A DNA stretch of 46,785 nucleotides from Scytalidium lignicola (Eukaryota > Ascomycota > Leotiomycetes): NCBI GenBank assembly GCA_002812745.2, contig NCSJ02000323.1, positions 1 to 46,785 on the forward strand, read 5' to 3'. A program made the position numbers and the translations under genes. Shown piece by piece: positions 1 to 10,188 of the stretch. The notes under the pieces are model-generated. The model ran no database searches, was not told where the DNA came from, and worked only from the letters and a program-made list of their open reading frames with translations. Position 1 is the first letter of the stretch. Each line of letters starts with the position of its first letter.

Positions 1-2138
1 GTTTTTAAATCCTAATTTATCAAGATAGGTAATGTTTAAAATATTACAAAACTACACTATCCAGATCATTAGATAGCCAAGGGTAAGGTAGATGTTCAAG
101 GACAATAGAAATGTATAACATAAGCAATTAAGTCAAGGGTAGGATCTAGTAATATATTTAGGTTAAACATAAGAAGTCTACTCTTATATTCTTATAATGT
201 GCTTATATAAATAATAAAGCAGAGTTGGATCCTTTAAAGTTTTTAAAGTCTCTTGAAGTCCTTTAAGGATCTTAAAACTCTATTATGTGACCTTTGATTA
301 TTAAGTTCTCTATATACACCTTCTATGTACTAAGCTTTAAGCTTACACTAATCAGCTTATTAAGTAAAACCTATAACATTTATAATAAGTATACTTTGAT
401 GATTAGCTTATAAAGTATTAGTTAAGCAGTTATATAATAATAGTAAAGTAATTATATAATAATAATTATAACTTATTAGTATTATTTGTACATTATTGTA
501 AAATATTAATTTTTTATTTAAATAAGTTATAAATATATTAGAAACATAATATTTTTTTTATTAGTAAAGATAAAGGGTTTAAGGTTTATTAATGTTATCT
601 TTAAAGTTTAATAAGAAGTTAGTAAATGTTATAATTAAAGTAAAGTAAAAGTATAAGAAGNAAAAAAGACATATTTNAAAAGTTATATGAAAAATATAAA
701 ATAAGTTAAATTAGAAGATTAAAGAAGAATATAATAAAGAGTAAGTTATAACTTAGTAAAAGACAATTTACTATATAATTCTTAAGAAGAGGAAGTGATA
801 ACTAAGTAAAAGTAAAAGGTATAAGATAAGTTATATTAGAAGGTTAAAGAAGAGTATAATAAAGAATAAATTATAATTTAATAAAAGATAATTTTATTAT
901 ATAATTCTTAAAGAAAAGAAGTAATAATCAAATGAAGGTAAAAGTATTATAAAAAAGGTATAAAATGATAATAAGAAACGAAAATAAGAAAACAAGTTAA
1001 ATTAGAAGATTAAAGAAGAATATAGTAAAGAGTAAGTTATAACTTAGTTAAAGATAAATTTACTTTGAAGATTTTAACAAATNAAAAGTGNAAAAAAAAG
1101 TGAAATATAATAAAAAGTGAAAAAAAAGAGAAATATAATAAAAAAGAAAAATAATGAGAAAGTTATAGTTTAATAAGAGTTATACTTGTAAAAAGTTATA
1201 AAAATATTATAGATTTCTTCAAAAAGAAAAATAATATTAATGATTATAAGTTAATACTTNAAAAAAAGAAGTAAAATTGAAAAAAAAGAACATTTACTTA
1301 AATAAATTTATATAATAACTTAAGATTAAGAGAATTTTATTATTAAAGCTTTTCTTAATAAATATATTTAATATAATGAAGTTATATTAAAAGAATAAAA
1401 ATAATATCTTCATTGTAAAACTTAATGTTATTTATAATTACTTAACTATAAATAAGTTATTGTTTAAAAAGGAAGTTTATAATAAGAGTAAGATATTTTA
1501 TTATTAACTTTATTATAACTTATAATGTTAAACTGAAAGAATAAAAAAAGATCTTTAGAAAATAATAAGAAGTTTACTAGAGTTTTATTATAAGGTTAAT
1601 ATTAAAAGATGTTTTATATTTGTTAAAATGACAAACATATTAAAGTACTAAAGTTAAAAGTGTTAAATTTAATATTCTTTGTTTAAAGTTTAATTATAAG
1701 ATAAGAGAATGTTATATTTTATCATTGTATCTTAGTAAGAGATTTAATAATAACTTTTGAAGATNAAAAGCTTAAAAGGGAAAAAATATTATTAAAGTAT
1801 TATTATATATATTATGTGAAAAAAGGAGAAAATAAGAGTTTATAACTTAGTTGCTCTTTAGTTATTAACTTCTGTTTATAAAGAGGGGCTTTTCCCCTTC
1901 TCTTTGACAGGAGTCAAAGATCAATCTTGTAATACTAGAGAATGCTAGAATCCAAGCGAGTTTACACCTAACCTATTGTTATTATACTGCTAGTCTTTTA
2001 CTACTTCTCAGCCTCCTAGTCCCTCTTCACTCTACGTATGGACGACCCTAATATCTTGCTAAAAACGCAATCCCGATAGGTGTTGGGAACCTAGTATGTT
2101 GGTTAGCCGGGGTGGTGGCTTACTAACTAATTAGGTTA
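1..2138. other. AT-rich, repeat-derived decayed DNA
   Basis: Almost entirely A/T up to about 1860, with no plausible coding frame and six of the window's thirteen N characters. A degenerate tandem repeat sits at about 701-1070 (separate entry). From about 1870 composition becomes mixed for some 270 bp before the transposon nest begins, and I recognise nothing there. The skew towards T and A and the absence of open frames fit RIP-type C-to-T decay of old transposons. This is inferred from composition only, as no intact parent copy is present for comparison. Confidence 0.7.
701..1070. repeat. Three degenerate tandem copies of a ~90-130 bp AT-rich unit
   Basis: Copies begin near 701, 826 and 992. 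Each starts with a motif like AAGTTAAATTAGAAGATTAA followed by an AAGAATATAATAAAGAG-like stretch and an AACTTAGTAAAAGA-like stretch. Copy 2 differs mainly by A/G and T/C changes. Spacing is uneven (about 125 and 166 bp). The repeat may be a remnant of a repeated segment in a decayed element. No function is claimed. Confidence 0.55.
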
Positions 2139-2466
2139 ACATATTTTCCGGCCCACCGGCCTACCTCAAATTTACGGCAAAACTGAGCAAAACTATGGTA
2201 TTTCTTAAATAATTCAACAACCATAGCGTTTGGCATAACAGAAGTTTGTAGAATCATAAATATTATGATACAATTGTAAATATTAAGTTCATCTGTTGTT
2301 TAATTATTTATAAGAGTAATATATTTAAATTTTGGCTCTAAATTAGGATTGATTTCTTATACATCCCAAACCGCCAATTTTACTTGTACGAAAATTCATA
2401 GAAACATTATAAAACAACTGAATACAGTGCCCCCCGCCCCCCTGATTAAAGCAAAATGCTCCACTT

Positions 2467-4198
2467 TTGATGCCTGAGCCGGAGGACAGGGGCCCGGCAG
2501 CCCACAACCAATCAGCGTCATCGCCTACCGACAGAATTTCTATACAATTCGATGCTGACAATTGCAGTTGGGCTTCATATCTCGAATCCTCTAGAATGCA
2601 TTCACATCCAAATATTAGCTGTAGCTGTAGTAATAGTAGTAGTAGTAGCTGTAGCAATTCAAGCTCCATTCTAAGCTCCAATTCAAGCTCCAATTCAAGC
2701 TTTAATTCAAGCTCTAATTCAAGCTCCAATTCAAGCTCCAATTCTACTACCATGGCCATACCAATATCACATATTTTAAACCCTCCAAGGACTCCAAATC
2801 CTCCATCAACACCAATATCGATTCCATCACTTCTACCAACTCCTACACCATTTCAACCAGTCCCAGAATCACTTCTAATTCCAGGGCCATCACCTCCATC
2901 ACTACCACCTTCTTCAGCTTCACCAGCTTTCAGTTGGGATCCTACACCATTACCACTTCCAATTCCAGCTCCTCAATCACCATTCTGGACATCATCTCCA
3001 CCATCACTAGCTGTAGAGATGCCATTCTCTCAAGCTACCACAGCAAGCTATAATCCAACACCTCAAACCATACGATATCTTAGCCCTGAAATACCAGATT
3101 CACAAGAAGCCTCTTAAGCTACTACTTATTCAATTGCAACCACTCGAGATGACCGTATTAAAATAGCTACAGCTTTATTATTTGGCATACCATGGAAGCG
3201 AATCAAGGAAGTTTTAGGAGTTATATACAATCAAATATACAAAGTATATAAGGAGCCTTCTCAACTTACTCCTAAACATCATAAAAAAAAGAGTCAAACC
3301 AGCAATCACAACCCCTTAATGCAAGCGTATAATAGAGTGGCTTAGAGCATCACCATCATGTTAACGTATTAGATATAATCAATATGCTGCCAGAATTCAA
3401 AGAGACAATCTAGCCTTATTTCAAGAACTCAAACAGTCAGGGAAAAAGGCAATTAGGACAGCTATGACACTAGAAGGATATAAAAGGAAGGTGGCTAAAC
3501 GCAAAGGATTTTCAACTGATCCTGAAGTTATGGCAGAAAGGCTTGCTTTTTGTAGGGAAGCTATTAATTGGGATTGGCCTAGAATTTTTCAACAAGCTTT
3601 TTCAGATGAGATTTGGGTATTTGGAGGCTGGCATACACTTCAATTCATTACTGAATTAGCTGATGGCAGTGAAGAAATCACTCTGGATACAGTTGAACGA
3701 CGAACAGGGAAAGGCAAAACACTCTGGTAGGTATGGGGAATGATATATAATGGGAAAAGGGGACCACTTGTGTTCTGGGACAAGCGAAGGGGCAACTTCA
3801 ACTCTGAGCTATATAACATATATGTCCTTTCTAAAGTGGAAGAGTTTATTAGCCAAAATCCTGGCTGTGTATTTATGCAAGATAATGCTTCTTGCCATAG
3901 ATCACGCCTTACCACTGCCAATTTGAGCAAAAGGAATATTCCATATGTTAAATGGCCAAGGTATTCCCCAGATCTCAACTTGATTGAGAACCTTTGGAAT
4001 TGAATGAAAGATTGGATACAGCGCAATTATAATAATGCTCATTATGATCCAATCCATATATCAGAGGAGGAATTACAAGCAATAATTCAACAAGCTTGGG
4101 AGGCTATTCTAGATGAGTATATTGAGAGTTTATATAAAAGCTAGAAGAGGAGATGTCAAGCTGTGATTGATGCAAATGGGGGCTTTACTAAATATTGA
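2467..4198 (+). pseudogene. Broken Tc1/mariner DD34E transposase
   Basis: This is the DNA-cutting and joining enzyme of the surrounding Tc1 element, now inactive. The catalytic triad is recognisable: FSDE near 3605, MQDNASCHRS near 3877, and SPDLNLIEN near 3970. There are 34 residues between the second Asp and the Glu, the Tc1 spacing. An HTH-like stretch lies at about 3150-3240. Visible lesions are an in-frame TAA at 3115-3117, a frame change at the A-run near 3282-3290, TAA codons near 3317 and 3361, TAG at 3728-3730 and TGA at 4001-4003. Several of the stops could come from CAA, TGG or CGA by C-to-T or G-to-A change, as expected for RIP or CpG decay. Upstream, residues 1-216 form an unusual Ser- then Pro-rich stretch. 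The frame ends at TGA 4196-4198. Confidence 0.85.
2656..2742 (+). repeat. 12-bp minisatellite (AATTCAAGCTCC)n
   Basis: About seven imperfect tandem copies of AATTCAAGCTCC encode a Ser/Asn-rich repeat in the N-terminal extension of the broken transposase. They are preceded by a short run of AGT/AGC serine codons (about 2620-2655). Confidence 0.8.
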
Positions 4199-4466
4199 AT
4201 ATACATTTTGCCAACTATCTTATAGCCAAAATTATAGTGTGTTTCCCATACAAATTGTACGCAGAGGACCTTTAAGGTGGTGCAACTTTATTAGGAAGGC
4301 GGTGTCCAGGGGTAGGGTGGCAAACGCCAGGCATCAAAAGTGGAGCATTTTGCTTTAATCAGGGGGGGGTGGGGGGGTGTAGCTATATATAAAGTTTAGC
4401 GGCATATGATAAAGTGGTTGTTGAATTATTTAGGGAATAGTTTTGTTCAATTTTGTGGTAAATTTG

Positions 4467-4805
4467 GGGTACGGGTAAATCGACAAGCATATTTTGTTAT
4501 ATCGACACCCTCACACCTAAAGTTACAGCGCATATTGGAAAGGTTAAACGAGCAGGGAATTTTAAACGAGGAGAGTTCATTCCAAAACCCACATATTTCA
4601 AACAGCATTTCACAAACAAACTTTTATTAACACATATAAATAAAATCAATATTTATTATTAATTCGAACACAATTTTAATATTTATGCAATTTGTAACAG
4701 NTTTTTATTTAGTTGTTGGTGAGATATACACACATAAAAATTGCAGGACTTTGCAAAATTTGGGCGTGTCAATTTAACAGAAGGTGTGTCGATTTAGCCG
4801 CACCC
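4467..4805. mobile_element. hAT-like MITE, 339 bp, with 8-bp target duplication
   Basis: An exact 8-bp direct repeat, TAAATTTG, lies at 4459-4466 and 4806-4813. Inside it the left end begins GGGTACGGGTAAATCGAC and the right end, reverse-complemented, begins GGGTGCGGCTAAATCGAC (15 of 18 identical). The interior is AT-rich with no transposase. An 8-bp duplication with short TIRs is the hAT signature, although the terminal bases are not the usual CAG/TAG. It sits within the right terminal repeat of the outer element and splits it, so it is a later insertion. It contains an N at 4701. Confidence 0.8.
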
Positions 4806-4867
4806 TAAATTTGAGGTGGACGGGTAGGCCAGGTGGGCTGGTGGAATGGGAAATTGGGAATTTACGT

Positions 4868-5108
4868 TAACTTTAACTTAGTTAGGTTAACTAACTTAAG
4901 TTAGCTCGATGCATGCAAATTATATAATCAGAGCGCTGTGGCAAAATAATTAGGTTACCCCAAGAATATCAGTTAAATTGCCGTACAGAGCATGTATATA
5001 ATCGCATCGCATTAGCGGTTACAAAAATAATCTAAGGCTTGAACGCAATTAGAGGTTTGCCGTAACTCATCATAACCCTGAGCAAGGAAAGACCGGCAGC
5101 GAGTTTGA
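4868..5108. other. Short intergenic stretch upstream of the transcription-factor-like gene
   Basis: A mix of TTAACT-rich sequence just after the transposon nest and ordinary sequence before the gene start. No recognisable element or TATA box can be assigned with confidence. Confidence 0.5.
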
Positions 5109-8029
5109 ATGATGGAGACGCCGAGCGGGGGCCTTTCAGATGAGGCTCTACCTCGTCAATCGATGGAGAACGAGGCTGGATTAGACGATAGCGTGAGGAG
5201 GGGGGTAAAACAGAGGGCGGAGGTAGCACAAAAAGTCAAAGCAAAAGGAAAGGCCAGGGAGTTCAAAGTATTTCAACCTACTTCACGAAGTATGAGCCCC
5301 ATTCTTTTGAACTCTGGGCCCGGAGGGCTAAAGGAAATATTAATCAGTACTTGACAGGTTTTATCAACGAAACCAAGACTGGCGCATTCCTTCAGCCAAC
5401 AGTAAACCTCCCACTCGGTGCCGAGCAACAGAATCAACTAGAATCACGATTTTCACGGTACACCTTTCTAAATGCGCATGGATCGCGGACATACTCACCA
5501 GCGTCTCGATCTGCGGCCCGGGCTCATGTAATGCGGCACGTATCCAAAGAGAAAGAAGCAAAGAGAGCAACTATGGTGGCCATTCGCAGTAAAAGCCCCC
5601 GCCTGAAATTACAAGATCAGAACTCAGCCTATCAGACCAATCATAGCTGGTACAATGAAAAGAACTCGGATAAAATAAGGGCAGCTTGGGCTATCTCTCA
5701 GCCAGTAACATGGCCTCCTTCAACATATCCATCCGAAGGCGCCTCTGCTTATAACGACAGATGGGATTTTGCATCATCTGACCCTCAATTGCTGTGTGAA
5801 TTTCAAGAATTTCCTGACCTAGGTGCTACAGAAAATCATCTGCGATTGGAGCCGTTATTAAACTATTGGGTTGCGCACGGATGGAGCCCATCGCCTTTAA
5901 GAACCGGTATTTTGCCTTTTTCCACCCAACGATCCGAAATCAGACTTATCGATCATTGTAAGTCAGCTTATTTCTAAGATATGCAACCCTTTGAACTCAT
6001 TATAATCTCCTTTGTGTTATTTCTACATTATTGCAATGCATTTGCTAACTATTGTGCTATATCAAAGTCATACAAGTGCTCCTTAAATCGTCACTACCAA
6101 TTAGTTCGCTCGATGAGTCTCGATGGTTTAATAAAGCGCTTAATGATGAAGCATGTTATCATGCAACACTTTTTGTCTCTGCAGCTCACCAAGCTCTTCT
6201 TACTAGAGCTGGCAACAACTTACCTCGGAATTGCTATTATCACAAAGGGAAAGCCCTTCGAATCATAAATCAGCGACTTCTTCATCCACAACGGCGTACC
6301 GAAGATGGCACTCTTGCTGCTATAGCATGTTTAGCATCCTATGAAGTACATTTTCTTCCTTTCAATAGAATTATCCGAAAGCTAATTCTGAACTCAGAAT
6401 ATTAATGGCCAGTTAGACGCGGCTGCTACTCATATTAAAGGGCTAGAAAGCCTAGGCTCTCTGCGGGGAGGTTTTCATAGTAGTGATATGCATGGGCTTT
6501 TAGAGCAACTCATCTGTTGGTATGACCTGCTTCATTCGCTGTTTATTTTTCAGATTCAGAGAGGAGACCGTAATCTATCTAGTCATCGGGCATTGACTAA
6601 CTATTGCAATAGGGTAGACTTGTCCAATGCATCGGCATTGAGGCTCCGAGCACGATTCACCCCTCAAAATATGTCGAGTCTCACAGCACCTGAGCTCGCT
6701 TTTCCTGGCCCAGAAGCTCCTTTTGAAAAGTTGGCTCAGCAGTGGGATATCCCTGGTCTAGAGTCAATTGGGTTTCGAGTTTACGATGGGTTGACCATGC
6801 CAAAGGCAACCATCTTCCACCGCATCCGTCAGCTCTCGTTCATTCGCTCCAAGGTGCAGTCGATGCGGGACCTAGATTTAGTTACGCAGCAGCGTTTCAC
6901 TAATGAAGTTTTACTTGTTGAACGACAGATAAATGCAATTGTGCACAGCCCTGGTGCAAGCAATTTAGATAGGACTGCCGGAATACCCTGTGTACCATTT
7001 TATTCCTCTGTTTTGCTCTTTGTTTATCTTACATTGCGGGAACTGCCTATCACTTCCTCCATATTGGACAATTTTATCATGCGGCTAAGGTCAGCAGTGG
7101 AAAGGCTAAGGTTCGAAGATTTGCTGCAAGAGTTTCCACCTCAACTGCTCCTTTGGATTCTGTTCATTGGAGGATGGGCTGCTGATGGCCGATCAGATCG
7201 TTCATGGTATTCCTTGAATATTGCTTGGCTGACTGAACAGATGATAATAAAAAGCTGGGCGAACGCAAAGATGTCATTAAGTCAATATATCTTTGTAGAG
7301 TCGCTTTGTGAAAGGCCTTGTAAATTGCTCTGGGATGAGTCAAGACTATTCTATTAGGAAAGGCCATAAATTAACTGGAAAAGCGACCCTGATACCTTTC
7401 GATAGGGTGCAACCGCATTCCGAAATGCCAGGGACTGGACCCAGGAACAGCGCGATGCATTCATTGCAAAGGCAAATGAGAAGGCGAGATCTATGAACGC
7501 GATACCATCTCGTTCTGAGTTGCTTGGTCACTATAATGTCTCAAATACTGCATACACACAGAACACGATATATATTGCAGCACAAGATTATGAGGATAAT
7601 TCTCAGTATTATATGTCACAACAGGATTTTCAAGAGGGGTACAATATTGAGCCGTCTGGTCTTGTATATGATTCTGATAGCTTCCTAAATACCACAGTAG
7701 TATAACGTTTTAGTGACCCTGAACTCACATCTCGAAATGAAAGAGCAGACACAGGGCTTTCGGCTTTTGAATCTCCTGATTATGATGGCAGCTCAGACAG
7801 TCTGGTTGCGCACGGTGTTGAGTATGAAATCTCAGCTGATGAACTCATTCTTAATACGTACACCAAACCAAAAGCCTTTATCAAACGTCGAAATGCGGTA
7901 TTAGAGAGAAGTATCACTAAAGCTCCTCGCCATAGTGATAAATCTGAGCGGTTCAAATTTGCAAAGTCTCGGCCTTTACCATTATATGATTCTGCAAACA
8001 ATCACAAGAAAGGCTCATCGCGCCGATAG
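5109..8029 (+). CDS. Fungal transcription-factor-like protein (no zinc cluster), multi-exon
   Basis: Probable regulatory protein of the large fungal family that keeps the C-terminal transcription-factor-like helical region but lacks a Zn2Cys6 finger. My model has exons 5109-5289, 5358-5957, 6068-6345, 6398-7338 and 7432 onward. All junctions are in phase with GT-AG introns and CTAAC-like branch sites, although the acceptor at 6067 is AAG. Family hallmarks are the conserved segment ARAHVMRHVSKEKEAKR (about 5520-5570), the helical block around SAAHQALLTRAG (about 6180), the ATHIKGLESLGSLRGG block (about 6430-6475), and a terminal LLWILFIGGWAADGRSDRSW...LLWDE pattern. With exon 5 read to TAA 7703-7705 the protein has 757 residues. 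The same frame stays open to TAG 8027-8029, and a possible intron 7639-7713 would remove the TAA and give 840 residues. The start codon could be 5109 or 5112. The gene is sound; its DNA-binding role is unproven. Confidence 0.65.
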
Positions 8030-9459
8030 CCCTGTATCAGCCACGAGAGAGATAAAAGTAAAGACACCTCCTTTGGTAAAGGTAAATATAATGGCCGAGA
8101 TTGAGATGATGAATGGAAGTAAACAATATTTAAAATGATAATCTTGGATATGTATCAGTGTGGATAAGAAGCATCAGGTTGAGAACACTGAGATGCAAGG
8201 AAGAATAATGCATATGACAATATTATGATAAGGCTGTGAACGAACACATAGCACCCCAAGGCGAGCGGCAAGCTTAACTTAGCTACCGCAATAATTTTGG
8301 ATACTGCACTGCGCCAGCCGTAATTACATGCCAGTAACGGAATTTTTCCAGGAGATGACACCAACTGCATATAGAGCAGTAGCAGTGTATGATTGGTGGA
8401 GAGAGGTGTTCCACCATTTCATCAGGAAGAATTAGTATTAATCTTATTTTTGTAGGTGATTGGATGGTACTGTACGGCTCAGAAAGCAGCTAACAAATCC
8501 ACCTAGGATCTTCGCTTGTGTAAAGACAGAGAATTTGTTCATTCGGAAATAATCTGGTGTATAGCAAGTGGTTACTGTACTGTATGTAGCATCTTCGTAG
8601 AATTCCCAAATTTGTAACCAAGGGAAAGGGTTAAGAATTTGGTCCGGTACGAGCCAGCACTAGAGGGCACGTGGCTATTTATAGGTTTGACCAATAAGAT
8701 CAGCAGACTCGAATCAGAATCTGTGCTTGTGCCTAAAAAATTATGAACCAAGTCAAATTATAAAGTCAACCTACGGTATGTATGTATATACATCCGTATT
8801 TAATATAATGCTTGAAAGATATTCAGGATTTGCTGCTGTGTGTCCATCTTCTATTTATAGTGAAATACCTAATTCGTACATAGTAATTCTTGCTTACATA
8901 GTTATAACAACAATTATGATAAAGCTTTTACTAGCAAAGTTAAAAGCTAAAGTAAAAGTGTNAAAAACAGTTAATAAAGTTTTAAAATAATATAATAATA
9001 GTTTTAATAATAGTTTTAATAATAATAATAATAATTTTAATAGTAATTTTAATAAAAATTAAAGAAAAACAAAGTTAAAAGGTAAATTCTTAAATATATA
9101 CATCTTTTACAAGTATTNAAAAAACTTTTTTACAATTATAATATTAATATATATTATTATAAATAGCCTTTAAATTCATTATTATACTTAAGCTTTATTA
9201 TACTCTTTTATTAAAGCTTTTACAAGTTATATAATCAATGTTAAAAGAATACTTGCTTAAATTATCCATAAGTAATAAAACATCTTTAACTTAACTATTT
9301 TAGATTTAAACAACTTTGTTTTAAAAATAATATGTTCACAAAACATCTATGAAACTTGTATTCAATTTATATATTATTATCTATGGTAATTGTAAAATTG
9401 CAAACATGTAAAAGTTGTAACACTTATCCTATAACACTAGTAAAATCACTGTACCTTCC
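8030..9459. other. Intergenic: mixed sequence, then AT-rich decayed block
   Basis: From 8030 to about 8720 the composition is ordinary and I see no gene. From about 8720 to 9440 it is very AT-rich with (AAT)n-like runs near 8990-9040 and N characters at 8962 and 9118. It resembles the block at the window start and is probably decayed transposon DNA. Confidence 0.6.
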
Positions 9460-9600
9460 GTACGGAAGGGGGTTTCACTAATGATTGACCCTCCCTTGCT
9501 TTATATTACAAGTTAATTGGTCCGCTTGGTGGAGTTGAATGTTTTGATTGGTGAAATGAAGCAGGGGTGGGTCAATCATTATTGAAACCCCCTTCCGTAC
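9460..9600. mobile_element. 141-bp MITE / foldback element with ~45-bp TIRs
   Basis: The left arm starts GTACGGAAGGGGGTTTCACT. The right arm, reverse-complemented, starts GTACGGAAGGGGGTTTCAAT and stays matched through TAATGATTGACCC and TGCTT, so about 45 bp pair with only a few mismatches. The loop is about 50 bp. The left tip extends into a palindrome, CCTTCCGTACGGAAGG (9454-9469). No clear target duplication is visible. The arms are well preserved compared with the adjoining AT-rich DNA. Confidence 0.8.
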
Positions 9601-10188
9601 CATGGCCATTATTGTAGCCAAATTTACCTTCTTCCTTCCTTATTTTCCAACCCCGTCAGTGAGCGCTTTCATGTCAGCATCGATCATGGCGCCACAACTG
9701 GATACCGTACATACACGGAGATGCACGTTATACGGAAGGCAATATACCTCATAAAATCCTTGACGAACAAGTGAACCCAAGGCTAACGAAACGACAGATG
9801 ATAAAGACACTAAATATAGCAAGAGTTTCACCGGACAAAAATAGGACAGACTGCACCAGTAGAATATTTTGCTCTCGATTTGGGTTCTATTATAGTACTG
9901 TACGCTATTATAAGTCGTGATTATCTCTGGAATCGATTACACATAGAAAATCCAGTTGGTTTCTAATAAAAATTTTTCTCATTTTTCTCTTGCTGCATTA
10001 GTCTAGAACATATTCAAGTCACAGAATTGGAGCAATTGGTTTTGTTCTAGATTTGATGTTGTAGGGAGTGGTGTCGTTTGACGTTCGAAGTATACAGCGC
10101 TGCACGTACTCTCTCATCGCCTTAGGCTGGGAGGCATCAATGTTCAGCCTTATGGGACTTGCCCCCACGCCAAAGGAGACAGTTCCGT
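9601..10188. other. Intergenic downstream of the HET gene
   Basis: A minus-strand frame at 9640-9831 has a hydrophobic, signal-like N-terminus but opens with GTG, and I found no upstream ATG, so it is not called. Nothing else is recognised. Confidence 0.5.

Larger units (their letters stand above)
2425..4383 (+). mobile_element. Nested Tc1/mariner element (about 1.96 kb)
   Basis: A subterminal inverted repeat of about 43 bp pairs 2430-2472 with about 4331-4376: a C-rich run followed by CTGATTAAAGCAAAATGCTC on the left and its reverse complement on the right. TA flanks the left end at 2423-2424 and the right end at 4384-4385. The extreme tips (CAGTGCCCCC versus GCTACACCCC) are imperfect. The interior encodes a broken DD34E transposase. 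The element lies inside the outer TIR element and interrupts it, so it arrived later. The end coordinates are uncertain by a few bases. Confidence 0.75.
2139..4867. mobile_element. Outer TIR element with ACGTAA-like ends, carrying two nested insertions
   Basis: The left terminal region (2139 to about 2222) and the reverse complement of the right terminal region (about 4415-4466 plus 4814-4867) match over more than 80 bp, including the shared core ATTCAACAACCA and a GGCCnnnTGGGC-type GC block. The right end reads ...TTTACGT followed by TA, and the left end is TA followed by ACATATTTTCC, so the expected ACGTAAATTCC start appears mutated. TA dinucleotides at 2137-2138 and 4868-4869 fit a TA target duplication. 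Removing the nested Tc1 element (2425-4383) and the hAT-like MITE leaves a non-autonomous element of roughly 420 bp. That size and end type match the elements at 13744-14182 and 14191-14618, so I place it in the same group. Confidence 0.75.

Noticed and set aside
2343..2759. Minus-strand frame with long Leu/Glu repeats
   Set aside because: It is the complement of the Ser-codon minisatellite on the plus strand, a composition artefact.
9640..9831. Minus-strand 63-codon frame with a signal-peptide-like N-terminus and three Cys
   Set aside because: It starts with GTG, no upstream in-frame ATG was found, and it has no extension by splicing that I could justify. Probably chance.
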